From Larix kaempferi (Eukaryota > Streptophyta > Pinopsida > Pinales > Pinaceae), in the NCBI GenBank assembly GCA_027924585.1, contig BSBM01000036.1, positions 3,775,001 to 3,839,000 on the forward strand: a stretch of 64,000 bases of DNA. Reading direction: 5' to 3'. Shown one piece after another: positions 1-11,329 of this stretch. Position numbers and translations under genes: made by a program. The stretch's first letter is position 1; every line of letters starts with the position of its first letter. Below the pieces are notes generated by a model. It was not told the DNA's origin and did not search any database. It saw only the letters and a program-made list of their open reading frames with translations.

Positions 1-95
1 TGCTACGCATACCCCCCAACGGACTACCAGGCAATGGGGCCCCCAAAGCTCCCTGCTTCCCACTACGACGTATAAACAACAACCCCGACGCCCGC

Positions 96-900
96 GCGGC
101 CCCCAACTATAACATTGTGGATGAATTAGCCCAATTTCCTGCTGCTATGTCAACCCTATAAGTTCTAAAGAATTGTCCTGCCCAATGCAAGACTCTGTTA
201 TCCGTAATTGGCGCTATTGACCCTTCTGACTCACGAATGATGGAATTCGACCTAGACCAATCCGAACCACGCATGCCTTCCGCCCTAGCTTTCCAAGTCT
301 CTGTGTCTGTTTGAAATCTTGTTATCCATCGATGCATCATCAATGAAGGTGCCTCCACATGCGTCATGTCCACATTCATATGGCAGAAGCTCAGATCACC
401 TACGTTACAGCCATCCACGACCGCTTTGCGAGCTTATGATGGTCGCTCGACTCAACCACAGGGCCTCTTGGCCAACGTACCAGTCCAGTTAGCTAGGAAA
501 ACCATCCTCATAGACATTGAGGTGATCAATGCACAACCCGATTACAACCTCCTACTTGGACGCAGCTATATGTATGCTATGAAGAGTGTTGCTTCATCAG
601 TCTTCCGCATCATGATGTTCCCCCATGAGGGACGGGTCGTTAAAATCAACCAACTCACCTATTATGACCCGAATGCCCTCGCCACACCAGAGAATGTCCT
701 CCCCATGGTTGAACAACCCACTCTGGGCGCACCCACTTCGTTGGTGTCCACGGTCGAACCCGGAATCTACTCTGAAACTCCCATGACATCTTCCTTTAGG
801 TTCATCCCACTGCCCCCACTAGAAATCAAGATATATGATATGTGCACAGTTTCATCCAACCAAACAGTTCCCAACCCACAGCCACCCTTATTGCCATAGC
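96..900 (+). pseudogene. E1 protease (retropepsin-like) region
   Basis: A broken frame runs from about 96 and continues as an open frame at 366-899. Diagnostic segments are GASTCVMS at about 345-370, LRAYDGR near 426 and DYNLLLGR near 540, the last being the flap and C-terminal part of plant gypsy aspartic proteases. The catalytic motif normally reads D-x-G at the start of this stretch. Here the residue before EGAST is Asn, so the catalytic Asp appears lost. E2 has the homologous DYNLLLGR segment at about 23761. In a live element the protease would cut the Gag-Pol polyprotein inside the particle. Confidence 0.75.
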
Positions 901-1329
901 CACCATCGGTACCGACCCATGTTGGAGTGACATCGATCCACATGATCCCGTTCTTATTCCCACCTTCAGGAGTAATAAGCACCCCAGTTATGGCTACGCT
1001 GAACCTCCCAGGGTTAACTCTAGGACTACCCATGTGGTATTTACTTGATCCCACTACTCCCCCGACACCACAGGTTGTTCTCCAACCAATCCAACCAATC
1101 AACACCTCTAATCTCCCACCACCCGGTGTGGCGAACACCTCTAATCGCCCACCCCCCTGGTGTGGTGAACATCCCCAACCTCGCACCCCCCAGTGCGGCA
1201 ACTACATCTACAGCAAACCCTGCCCCTCCACCACCCATAAATGTTGGGGGAAGAGGCCCCCAAACTTACACAGCTCCACCAACAAGGAAGCCGACGGTAC
1301 CTTAACCACCATTCCGCACAACCCCTAAG

Positions 1330-1736
1330 TGCTCCTGATGTGACGATCTGGGCCATGCCACTCATAACTACCCCCAGTTGCCCGATCTCCAAAAGCACAT
1401 GCAGACTTTGGATGATGATCCCACCATCCCCGTAGTCAAATTAAATCCCCCCTCCCACCAACGCAACAAGGCATTACGCACCAACCATGCTTGTGCCATC
1501 TACGGAATTTACGGCCATTACTCTCACCATTTCCCAGAGCTCCCAGAATATAGATTGGTCCTCCACAAGTTAACTCAATCTTCTCTAGAGTCATTTATCA
1601 CCACCATTGAGGAGATTCACCCCTCGGTATCCTCCTCGTTGGAAGAGATTAATACCATATACATGATTTCTATGGCAGATAAGCATGATGCGCCTCCAGC
1701 ATCTAGCCTTCCCCCAATTGATTTGACAACTTAGTG
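1330..1736 (+). pseudogene. E1 two degenerate zinc knuckles between protease and RT
   Basis: One frame gives CDDLGHATHNYPQLPDL near 1338-1390, and an open frame from 1378 gives CAIYGIYGHYSHHFPEL near 1492-1545. Both look like CCHC knuckles with lost cysteines (C-x2-C becomes C-x2-Y in the second). CCHC knuckles normally sit at the Gag C-terminus before protease, but here they follow it. The preceding 1080-1230 is a Pro-rich stretch with repeated PPPGV-type units. The order could be family-specific or a rearrangement. Confidence 0.5.
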
Positions 1737-2840
1737 CTTCCGCAGCAATGAGGAAATCCTTGAAGCACTCACTGAACCCAACTATCCCTGGGATGATATG
1801 CACCATCGGTCATATTTCATCCCAAAGGAGTCTACCTCTATAGCGGCCAACCAACTGGCAATCGAGACCAAGGACTTCTGCAATGATAAGGTGGACTGGT
1901 TTAAGAACCCTATCCCATCCCCCGATGCCTTTGAAGAGGGGAACATGGTGAACATTTCACCCACTATACAAGTCGATATCTCCCGCCCGGGCGGCCAACC
2001 TGAGCTCATTACCCTAGGTGCCTCTTGTACAGAACAAGATTTCGAGGAATATAAGAAGCTCTTCCAATATTTTCGTGACATCTTCGCCTGGTCTTACACC
2101 AAGATGCCTGGTTTAGACCCTACCATTGTCGAACACCACATCAACACTTGGCCGGATGTCCCACCTGTCCGATAGAAGCAGAGACCCATTAACCCATCCA
2201 AGCTCGCCGTCGTCAAATCCGAGATTGAGAAACTGCAGAAAGTGGGATTCATTTATCCCATCACTTACACTACCTAGGTGTCCAATCCTATGCCCGTCAA
2301 TAAAAAACAAGGCACTATCCGTGTTTGTAGCGATTTTCGCGATCTCAATCGCACCTGTCCCAAGGACAATTTCCACACACCCTTCATCGACCAACTCATT
2401 GACGCTTTTGCGGGACACGAAGTTCTATCATTCATGGATGGTTTGTCCGGATACAATCAAATCCACATTCCGAAAGAGGACCAATACAAAACTGCATTTA
2501 CCACCCCATGGGGCACCTTTGCCTACTGTGTCATGCCATTCGGTCTAAAAAAAATTGGTGCCACTTTCCAGCGAGCCATGACATATTGTTTCCATGATCT
2601 AGCTCACATCGTTCTAGTATACTTAGATGATCTAACTACGCGATCCAAGAAACGGTCCAACCACCTGAATGACCTCTGACAAGTTTTCATGCGTTGTCAC
2701 AAATACCAAGTTTGCTTGAACCCCCTTAAGTGCGTATTTTGCTTTCTTGCAAGTCGGTTGTTAGGTTTCATCGTTTCTCATAAAGGATTAGTGTAGACCC
2801 CCTAAAGGTCCAAGTCATCTTAGACCTCCCATCCCCTCGT
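1737..2840 (+). pseudogene. E1 reverse transcriptase
   Basis: The frame 1798-2175 holds the pre-RT segment (IFAWSYTKMPGLDP). It is followed by a stop at 2173, then the palm and fingers at 2278-2679: RVCSDFRDLN, FMDGLSGYNQ and the catalytic VYLDDL at about 2617-2634. Both catalytic Asp blocks (FMDG and YLDD) are kept. The frame then breaks at 2680 and continues in pieces (CLNPLKCVF near 2715, LLGFIVSHKG near 2760). In-frame stops at 2173 and 2275 rule out a working protein. Confidence 0.85.
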
Positions 2841-3566
2841 ACAGTACGGCAATTGCAAAGTTTGCAGGGGAGAGCCAACTTTCTCCATCGCTTTGTCCCC
2901 AAATACGCCACGACTGTTCACGGCTTTCTTCGGCTACTTCGTACCCACATCCCTTTTGTCTGGGATGAACAAGCACAAGCAGCTTTTGAAGCCCTCAAAG
3001 TAGCCTTGACCAACGCCCCATTGATTTCACCACCTGATTTCTCGAAGGATTTTATCCTTTACGTTTCGGCATCCGACTATGCCGTCTCAGGGGTTCTCGT
3101 TCAAGAGGATAGTGTGCGAAAGGAGCACGTAATCTACTATGTGAGTCAGACCTTATCTGGCCCACAACTGCGTTATCCTTATGAGGAGAATTTGGCCGTC
3201 TCCATTGTCTTCTCAATCCAGAAGGTCCGCCACTACATCCTGTTATGCCAAACCACAGCCATGGCCGATTCTAACTCCATGGTTTATCTCTTAAGTCGCC
3301 ACCTTCTGCAAGGCCGAATGGCCAAGTGGGTCATCATACTCCAAGAGTATGACCTCACATTTACAACACCCAAGAGCGTAAAAGCCCTCGCATTGGTGCA
3401 ACTCATGACGGACTTACCATCACCATCCATTTCAACCTCCATCAATACCAGCCTCCCCGATGACCATTTATTTAGCATCTCATCAGACGACCCCTGGTAT
3501 GGTGACATCCTACTATACCTGTGTACCCAAAAGTTTCGGTCCGATCTTGACCGCAATGACCGCTGA
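2841..3566 (+). pseudogene. E1 RT connection and gypsy RNase H
   Basis: An open frame at 2853-3566 holds the RT thumb/connection (SLQGRANFLHRFVPKY) and RNase H. The RNase H start is FVWDEQAQAAFEALK; then comes LYVSASDYAVSGVLVQ, where the first catalytic Asp of the usual V-D-A-S is replaced by Ser. LRYPYEENLAVSIVFSIQK holds the catalytic Glu region. The usual F-T-D-H segment reads MADSNSMVYLL. In life the domain would remove the RNA template during reverse transcription. Confidence 0.75.
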
Positions 3567-3599
3567 CACATACGCAATCACACCTCGCGTTATCTCCTC

Positions 3600-4737
3600 C
3601 TCGGCGATGTGTTGTACCATCATGGCATCGACGTCATCCTTCGCCACTGCCTCACCCGAGACGAGGCTAAATAAGTCCTTAACGATTGTCATAGTGGAGC
3701 CTGTGGCGGCCACTACTCAAGGATGGCCACCGCCCAAAAGGTTATTCGCGCCAGATATTTCTGGCCCACTCTCTTCACTGATTTCATCACAGCATTTAAG
3801 CATTGTCGCAACTGCCAACTCTTTTCCCCCAAGGCAAGAACCCCCCGCCCCTCTCCATCCCGTAATCACCGTTGCCCCTTTCTGTAAATGGGCCATTGAT
3901 TTCATGGAGTGCAACCCTCCCTCGGCATGAGGCCATAAATATATCATCATGGCGATCGATTATTTCACCAAATGGGCCGAGGCCATACCCACTTTCAATT
4001 GTAAAGCTGATAATGTAGCTCGCTTCTTCTTTAACCATGTCATCGCGCGGTTCGGAGTACCCAAGCAACTCGTGTCCAACCATGGCTCCCACTTCGAGGA
4101 CTCCGTCTGGAAGGAGTTATCAACCCTGTTGAAATTTGAACATCAATACGTCTCTACCTATTACCCTCAAGGGAACGGCCAAGTAGAGGCCATTAACAAG
4201 ATTCTAAAAACCATCCTGCAACGCACCGTAGACAACCATAATTCCAACTCGCATCACATGTTATTTCCTGCACTTTGGGCTTACCGCATGTCTACCAAGA
4301 CCGCTACGGGTTTCACCCCTTTTCACTTAGTCCATGGTGTCAAGTCTATTCTTCCCATCGAGTGTCAGATTCTTGCCCTCCACATTGCCATCGAACTCCT
4401 CTCGGACACCTCTCCACTCGAGCAACGCCTAATCCTTTTGGAATAGGCCAACAAGGACTGCCTCACGGCCTTGCAAACCATTGAGGCTGCTAAGAACCAT
4501 TCCAAATCCGGTTACAATAAGCACGTCCACCCTCGCAATTTCCAAGAAGGAGACCTTGTCCTAGTCTACGAACAAGCACATGATAAGACTGGAAAGGGCA
4601 AGCTAGAGTCTATGTGGTAAGACCTATATGTCGTCCACACATGCCTCGGACATGGGGCATACATCCTCAATGACTTTGAAGGAAACCCCCTGCGCAACCC
4701 CTGTAATGGATTGTACCTTAAACGCTTCTACCCTTGA
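3600..4737 (+). pseudogene. E1 integrase
   Basis: The HHCC zinc domain lies in broken frames at about 3640-3820 (CRNCQLF at its end). The catalytic core follows: WAIDFMECN near 3890 (first Asp present), MAIDYFTKW at about 3949-3978, LVSNHGSHFED near 4069, and GNGQVEAINKIL near 4171 (Glu present). The second catalytic Asp, usually in S-D-x-G-S-H-F, is Asn at 4078-4080. The C-terminal GPY/F-like part (GDLVLVYE, then NPCNGLYLKRFYP) runs to 4737. Stops at 3928 and 4444 and the lost Asp make it inactive. Confidence 0.85.
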
Positions 4738-4829
4738 ACATTTTTTGGACCCACGAGCCCATGTTGTATAGTTTCATTTATTTTTGTCTTTCATTTTTGC
4801 ATTCAGAACCTCACACGTTGCTCCCCTGC

Positions 4830-5267
4830 ATGACCACAGATGGATCCCTTTCCACCCACTATGTTGGTTTCGCCGACGGTGCAAGTCGCTAGTCCCTGAA
4901 CCTCGCCTCCGCAGCATGGGTGTTATACTCCCCCTCACATGAGTTGATTCACATCGACGGCATGTGCATAGGCACTGCCACCAACAACCAGGCTGTGTAC
5001 GATGTTGTGACCGGCCTCCTAACCAATGCCCTCCATATGGGTATAAGTCACCTTCGTGTGTTCCTCGGCTCCCAGCTACTCGCCGCCCAACTCAACAACT
5101 ATTACAAGGTACGGGATCCTTGCCTCTTTAGAAAATTACTGCGCACTAAACAAATTATTAGACAATTTGAATCCATCACATTCATTCATGTCCCATGAAG
5201 TCCAAATAATTTTGTAGATCAAATGGCTAACAACATTCTAGACTGGCACATAAACCACAACCTGTAG
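4830..5267 (+). pseudogene. E1 archaeal-type RNase H (aRNH) downstream of integrase
   Basis: A 146-codon frame starts at ATG 4830 and follows the end of integrase by about 90 bases. It has the type I RNase H pattern of plant Tat elements: GFADGASR (first Asp), then TNNQAVYDVV where the usual catalytic Glu region has drifted, then LRVFLGSQLLAAQLN where the expected Asp before S-Q-L is Gly, and finally FVDQMANNILDW with the last Asp kept. Stops at 4890 and 5197 interrupt it. The paralogue in E2 is at 25692 and 37873. This is a second RNase H in addition to the gypsy one upstream. Confidence 0.7.
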
Positions 5268-5336
5268 GAATCAAATCATAACCATGCATCTATCCATCAT
5301 ATAGGCATACATAAACATCATGAAAAACACAAAAAT

Positions 5337-5540
5337 AAATCATCATCATAATTTGCATCCACGTGCACATACATCCTCATCATAATGTGCATCCACGTGC
5401 ACATACATCCTCATCATAATGTGCATCCACGTGCATATACATAAGAAACCACCATAATGTGCATCCACGTGCATATACATAAACAAAAGCCATCACTACA
5501 AAATGCATCCACATGCATATATATATATACATCATAAGTA
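5337..5540. repeat. Tandem repeat, unit about 34-41 bp, GTGCATCCACGTGCAYATACAT core
   Basis: Five imperfect copies of a unit built on GCATCCACGTGCA follow one another, the first two spaced 34 bp apart and later ones about 41 bp. The core itself contains CACGTG and the near-palindrome GCACGTGGATGC. It lies in E1 just after aRNH and just before the end of the antisense ORF. I see no copy of it at the same place in E2. Confidence 0.75.
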
Positions 5541-5684
5541 CAAATGTCATTGTGCCCACAGCACCCTTATACATAAATACATTGAGGAGCCCCAACAGCA
5601 TCCTCAGCATATAATACATCCCAATACAAAATAAAAAAATCCCCATGCTCACGGCATGGGGGCAGTCCCAGCAGCTGGTAGATC

Positions 5685-6593
5685 AATCAGAGTCCTCTCC
5701 GTGGTCCTCCTCATTGTCCTTCGCCTCCTCATCATACTCTGCCTCCTCCTCAGTTGGCTCATCTGATCATGTCTCAATGTCCTCACCCCCATAGTACGGG
5801 ACATCCCCACGGGCCATGGCCCGCATCGTCTTCGCCAACATAGCTATACACCTCATCAGGGACCTCCACTCTGGTGGAGCGTCATAAAAAATATCAATCA
5901 ACTCCTAGCTCAGGTACTACCAGTCAGTCTCAACCACCTCATCAAGAAGATGATCGATGCACACCTGCAAAGTCTCCAGTGTCGCCGCAGAGCTCCCACG
6001 TCGACCCTGTCCATGCCCAGGAGGGTCCATACCTTCCACACAACCTCGCCGCACACGATGCCCTATCGGGGGCAACATCCCAACATCTGCACATGAACTA
6101 AATCTCATAAGAATCGGTGTCACACAAAACATATAGCTACCATCTATGCTATGATATCCACAAAATATGATGCTGAAACATGCATAACAAACATACCAGC
6201 AGGTCCCCATGCCTATCCAGGAGGTCGTGGTAGCCCTGGATCCCCTCGGAAATCCATCCCAACATACGGATAGTCCTGGATCGCAATAGGAATCTGCATC
6301 CACTACGTGAACAACTCCTAAGTGAAGAATCTCCCCACTAGACCACCACCCGCACGGGTCATCATCTCACCCCACTGACACATCCGAGGCTCGATCGGCC
6401 CCCCGTCATGCACCGCTAAGTGCGGTCGCAAGGTCGGGACCCGCTCAAAAAAGAAAGAACAAAGGAAGGAGGGAAAGCATAACCCCCCTCTCTGACGACG
6501 ACTCACCTCGCTCAGTTGTCGTTGAACCACATTCAAATACATCTGACCCCACGCGAAGTAAGTCCCCGCCAAAACCCGCTCCATCAACATCAT
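5685..6593 (-). pseudogene. E1 antisense ORF (plant-mobile-domain-like), broken
   Basis: On the minus strand the frame opens at 6593 and reads towards 5685. Its first part (6593-6318) contains YFAWGQMYLNVVQRQLSEV, a Phe-rich middle and a C-terminal stretch with REMCQWGEMM-like residues. It aligns in order with the antisense ORF of E2 (38380-39340), where the same places read FNWCEG, VSFFLELVPLLQIQ and HWSEVMAHHGGG. The last part near 5960-5690 is acidic (many E/D). Antisense ORFs between pol and the 3' LTR are known from Tat-lineage elements; their role is unknown. Stops and frame changes break this copy. Confidence 0.55.
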
Positions 6594-6599
6594 CTGGTA

Positions 6600-8203
6600 T
6601 AAGTTTATCCCTTTTTTGGACCCGATAGACTAATTACGAAAAAGGAATACTCTAGTCACACCGATTAGAAGAGTTCTCCATTTCACACTTTATGCTTTTT
6701 CGGGCCTTAGAGACTAACATACGAAAAAGAACCTCTTGGAGTCTTCTTATTTTCTTTCTAACTCTCTAAACATGAAAGCAACCATGAGCATTCACTATCC
6801 TGGGCTCGCACAAATCCACACGACGATAACTTCTGACCATCTCAGAGTATTCTTATCACTTTTAGACTCCTTAAAATTGAAATCACACACGAGCATGAAC
6901 TATCCTGGGCTCGTACAAATCCACACAACAGTACCATTTTGAGCACACTTCTCTCTCTTCTCCACGCTCCTTAAACCATGAAGAAGGCCCCGACCGTGCG
7001 TCTCGGTACCACGAAGGATCATATCTAGTCACACCAGTATGGAAGCTCCCCAGTATGATCGCCTTTGTTCAAAGCATTCTGCGATATGCCACCCTTAGAG
7101 TCTCCTGATATCATTCATCAGTTTGGTCCCCCTGAGCCTCCCCCATTACAGTCACAGCCCCTGGTCCCTTAATCTATGATCCCCGTCCCCGAAGATAGTT
7201 TCATATACTTCCAAGTCATTCATGCCATCATACTCTAAACAAAGGAAGTTTGAGCCCCCCCCCCCACTCTGCGACCTCAGTTGTTCCCCACCTCCAAATT
7301 ATGCCAGTCCCACCTTCAATACTATCACCTCTTAGTTGTACACCTCGCGCTACTATCAAGAAAACATCATTGCCTTGGTAGTCGCAGGTCTCCCTTTGTC
7401 AACGCCGACCCATCTATTCCAGAGGATAGACCCATAGGTCCCCACACCTTGGACTCATCACCATCAATGGCGAGTGCCTACGGACCATTTGAGAGGAGCC
7501 CTCCGTGCCTCTCTGAATGGTTGTTTCTCACGTGCTCGACGTCAACACCTTGATCGCACCGTTGATATTCATGCAAGGTATTGGTCCCTTCAATTATTAG
7601 CTGAAGACCCCAGATTTCCCCTGACTCTATCACATTGGTGAGTCTATTTGGAACCCCCCAGTTGTATGTTCCTACGGATGTCTGGGATGCACTTGGCGAC
7701 AGTATTCAGAAGCACCCCAACCACATGCTTCATGGAGTACCCAGTTTCGATGCAGTTCAGTGTACCGTTGAGATGTTGGCTCTTAGTCATTGAGCCCACC
7801 CAGTTGTTGGACACCTTCAGATCCAGTAGAGCATCAGTTATTACGGTTCTCTATATCACTTCTTCAGATCAGTCATATTCATACCATGAGTATGTCCCAG
7901 CTTTGTGTCCCCCCTGGACCATTATGATGTACACAGCAATTCCACATGTATTATTCAGGTCCCCTTTCGGGGCATCATTATTTTTGCATATCTTGATACG
8001 AGCATGGGTATGCCTGCCTCGTCCATATATTGAGATTGTACTTCATTCATTCATATTTTTTCATTTTTTTCAGTCCGTATGGAGCCCATGCTCCAATTCC
8101 CAATCTTCTCTGTCACAATGCTCAATCCCCTGGAAAATGACAGAACCTATGATGTCCATCGGCCATATGATGAGCTCCTACCCTCACACATGAGGGGAAA
8201 ATC
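6600..8203. other. E1 non-coding 3' tract between antisense ORF and LTR
   Basis: This stretch has plus-strand open frames (for example 7281-7553 and 7648-8193) but no recognisable domain, and I regard them as chance. It begins with two copies of a stem-forming motif (a T-run followed by about 25 bases and then an A-run, at 6609-6647 and 6694-6732) also found in E2. It contains the repeated CATGAGCATTCACTATCCTG / CATGAACTATCCTGGGCTCG segments near 6784 and 6894. It ends with the purine tract GAGGGGAAAA before the LTR. Confidence 0.55.
8191..8200 (+). other. E1 polypurine tract
   Basis: The run TGAGGGGAAA directly precedes the LTR start TGTTAACACC at about 8204. A purine-rich tract in this position primes plus-strand DNA synthesis in LTR retrotransposons. 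Only the position and composition support the call. Confidence 0.5.
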
Positions 8204-8900
8204 TGTTAACACCTAAAAAATGCTCACTAGCTCATCCCCCTAGTCACATGACTCTGTTAACCATTTTTCCCACCATTCTAGTCACCAAATAATTACCCAA
8301 AAGGAAAAAGTCAATGATATCCTCCTCAAATTAATCCAAAACCCTCAAAAGGGGTTAAATATTCCCAAAATCAAATAAAAGGGAGTAAAAATTGGAAATA
8401 AATTCAAATAGGAGGGAAAATGAAGGGGAAACCCTAAACCATTGACCTAAAACCATGGGTTAAGCACTCCTCCACCTAAAAAATCCATAAATAGATGGTG
8501 GAGGCCCCCCATTTCCCACACACTATTCACCTTACCCTTATGCTGCCAAAATTCACCCAAAGCCCACCATTTGTGCTTATGAACCCTTTGGCCCATCTTG
8601 AGCATTTTGGAGAAGAGTAGGACGTTGGAGCATTGGAGCACCCTTCCTCATTCGGCTGGCTGCAAACACTCCACAAACCTCACCTCTGAGGTAAATCCAT
8701 GTCACTCCATTGTTCACCATTTGAATGAAAGAAGAAACTTAAATGTTTTTACTTTGTTCTTGAGCTTATTTACTGTTTATGTTAGAAATAATTTCTTTTG
8801 CCATGCACATGCTTAGTCTTAGTTCTGTTATTTACTGTTATTTGCATTAGATTTTTATTGTTATCACTACGTTGCTGCTAAGGATTCCACAATCCTTAGC
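8204..8900 (+). repeat. E1 3' LTR, start clear, end not resolved
   Basis: The LTR starts TGTTAACACC right after the purine tract, and the start resembles that of the E2 LTR (TGTTACACC). A TATA-like CATAAATAG lies near 8486. Near 8683 the sequence CTCTGAGGTAAATCC resembles the CTTGAGGTAAGTC segment near the end of the E2 LTR. No partner LTR is in the window, so the end is a guess, placed shortly after the 8875-8902 hairpin. Confidence 0.4.
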
Positions 8901-8902
8901 AG
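8875..8902. repeat. Perfect 12-bp inverted repeat with 4-base loop
   Basis: CTGCTAAGGATT is followed by CCAC and then its exact reverse complement AATCCTTAGCAG. It lies about 670 bases into the presumed E1 LTR and might lie near its end. No CTRR follows on either strand at Helitron spacing, so I do not call it a Helitron end. Confidence 0.8.
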
Positions 8903-8905
8903 GTG

Positions 8906-10430
8906 CTCATTTGCAGAAGCTAAGGTGAAAACCCTAGCTACACACCCCCAAGCTGGGCTATGAGGCCACAATGGAAAAGGAAACACCTACAAGTTTCTCT
9001 CTCTCATCCCACAACCCATTTTTCTCTCTATGCTTAGCCAAATGCTCATCCAGAGCTCTATAGGAATCTCACTCAGCCTTCGCAGCCATGTCATTCCTTC
9101 CAACTACCCCACACAACACAAGGAATGAATTTCTCTTCAATAACCCACAGTTCCCTCAAGAAATCCAACCCTTACAGTGCTCACCAATGTGTGCAATAAG
9201 AGTCCAACATGTTGTATGTTGTTGGAGAACCTCCTATAGTGTTAATTCATGGCTTCTCAAGCATCTGTGAGTAGAAAAAATCAATGGGTAATGGTTCCTA
9301 CTTTTCCCAACCTCTTTGCTGACCTATAGCCATCTATTTTCCCTTCAAATATGTAGCCCTATTTCCAAATTCATATTTATGGGTTATACACTGTAGTGCA
9401 CCATTTTTGTGATAGACTATATACTTTGATTATAGACCATAGGTTTGATTATGATTATTCTTCGAGGGCATTTAGTTGTGAATGACCTGGTTATGTGTAT
9501 GAGACAAGTACATGTTGTTGACCATGTGATGTTGATGTTGATCTCTAATGATTATGTTATGTTGGTCATGTTATGGTATTGATGTGATAGAAAGCTCACG
9601 TGGTCGTTATATAATTTGATGTTGATCAAATGTTATATGTCTTTGTTATGATAGTTGAGATGTTATATGATGTTATTATGTTTCGACATGATTGAATGAA
9701 TGTGCAATGAGAAATGTTGATTAATGTTTATTCTTACATATGTATATAGTGTGGCATGTAGAATAGGTACATGCAACGCAAGTAGGCGTCAATATATCAT
9801 GGACTCAAAATGAGCCACAAATGAGTAACAAGTATTGACAACCTGGTATATACAAGTGATTATGTGGAAATCTTGGAAAAATATTTGATGCACGTGATGT
9901 GTATGGACTTGGAATGAGTTGGATACATTGACAGGTGATGTCAAGCTATGATTCATGTTTTTATTCGAAATCTTATTTTATAAGGTTTGATGTGCATGGT
10001 GTTTTCCTGCAAAGGTGTCGGGTGTGATTGTCAATCGATCCACATCAGGGGACGAGGATGAACCTAATACAAGTTAAGTCTAGCCAATGTCCATGCGATG
10101 AGTTCGTCTAGTGTGAGAGAGGCTCTGACTCATCAAATGTGTGTTTCTATGAGGGTCAGCAGTAGTACGGTCATTCACGAGGTATATTGCTGGAGGGCAT
10201 GGAATAAGGACTCTGCCTTATTCCCTAGGAACTACTAGTCCCTCAATAGGGTATACAGGTTGAGTTAACGACGTCTCAACCGTCATACCATATCCACACC
10301 TGAGGGAATATCTAAAGGACACGCAGGAAACATGGCGCCTTGATATCCTTGGTCGTGACAAAAATGCGACCACTAATTAATTCATAATTGGGAAAGGGAA
10401 ACAAGAATTAATAAAATATTAAGTAAAAAT
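8906..10430. other. No gene seen; LTR-like non-coding DNA
   Basis: Open frames here are short and unlike any family I know. The region is rich in GTTATG/ATGTTG runs between about 9400 and 9750. It probably belongs to the LTR whose primer binding site is at 11315, but I could not fix its left end. Confidence 0.4.
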
Positions 10431-10439
10431 GAATTAATC

Positions 10440-10680
10440 AAACAAGTAATAACAATAAACTAAATAATAATAAGAAGAAGAAGAAGAAGAAGATAAACAT
10501 TAATAATAATAATAATATAAACATTAAATAAGAAGAAGAAGAATAACAAGATAAACATTAAAAACAACAACAACAATAATAATAATAAGATAAACATTAA
10601 ATAATAATAACAACAACAACAAGATAAACATTAATAATAATAATAATAAGATAAACAATAGAAAAATAAAATAAAATAAA
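10440..10680. repeat. Compound trinucleotide microsatellite with GATAAACATTAA spacers
   Basis: Blocks of (AAT)n, (AAG)n and (AAC)n alternate with recurring copies of GATAAACATTAA, at least five of them. The pattern suggests repeated duplication of a unit made of a spacer plus a trinucleotide run. Confidence 0.85.
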
Positions 10681-11314
10681 AAGGAGCAGAAAAATAAAGC
10701 AGGCTAGTTGTTATAAAAGAAATGAGGAAGGATCTTGAGATATCACTTCTGGGCAAAAAAAAGAATTTTGGAGGTAGCTTGGGCTGAGAATCCTGTCTAG
10801 GTGACTGTTTGAGGGTGTGGTAGTGGTTCACTGTGATATAAGTGGGGGTTGGGATCCCCCTCAGCAGGGACTTTGGTAACATAGTCCATTGGCTAGTAGA
10901 GTATCATCCGCCCAATTGTAGCTTGAGGGTACCAGGGAAAGAAGAGTACCCTAGGGTATGGTAGGGAGGAAATCGGTGGATCAAGTATGGTTGGAAATTG
11001 AACAAGGAGTTTGCAGTGAAGTCTTCTACTACAAATTTCGGCATCTACTTCAACCTTCAACAACTGCGGGATTTAACAGGTATTTTGCAGTAGTTGTTTT
11101 TGTTATTATTGTGCCTTAGAATAGAATTGGATTAATTTTAAATGTTGAAAGTTGGATCTGTTGGTTATAAGAAAAGGTACTATAGAATTTTATCTGTTAT
11201 ATATTTTGAAAGGAAATAAAAATATTTTTTTGTCAGATTCGATTTCAGATATAATTTGTGATTATTAAATATGTGCAATCAGATTTAGTTGGGCCCCAAG
11301 AGGGGCACTACGTA

Positions 11315-11326
11315 TGGTATCAGAGT
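11315..11326 (+). other. Primer binding site, initiator tRNA-Met type
   Basis: TGGTATCAGAG matches the complement of the 3' end of plant initiator tRNA-Met, with one mismatch in the twelfth base. Such a site lies a few bases after a 5' LTR, so an LTR should end near 11307, where GGGGCA gives a possible CA end. No recognisable gag or pol follows before 17231, so the body is lost or too decayed to see. Confidence 0.55.
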
Positions 11327-11329
11327 TGG

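Larger units (their letters stand above)
1..8900 (+). mobile_element. E1: decayed Tat-like Ty3/gypsy LTR retrotransposon, 5' end outside window
   Basis: The domain order on the plus strand is protease, zinc knuckles, RT, RNase H, integrase, archaeal-type RNase H, then an antisense ORF, a non-coding 3' tract, a purine-rich tract at 8191-8200 and an LTR start at about 8204. Integrase after RNase H is the gypsy order. An aRNH downstream of integrase together with an antisense ORF is known from the Tat lineage of plant gypsy elements. Every domain has stops or frame breaks, so the copy is dead. The 5' LTR and most of gag lie upstream of the window. The right-hand limit is not resolved because I could not find the LTR end. 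Confidence 0.85.

Noticed and set aside
5337-5540. Repeat array as a CRISPR array
   Set aside because: Repeats are contiguous without unique spacers, and the setting is a plant retrotransposon.
7281-8193. Plus-strand open frames of 90 and 181 codons before the E1 LTR
   Set aside because: No domain, odd composition, no counterpart at the same place in E2; treated as chance frames in the 3' tract.
8875-8902. Hairpin as a Helitron 3' end
   Set aside because: No CTRR and T at the right distance on either strand.
11315-11326. Primer binding site as that of E1
   Set aside because: E1 lies upstream with its 3' LTR; a primer site here would need the same LTR to serve as a 5' LTR of a second element, and no gag or pol follows. 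Kept as a separate, unresolved LTR.
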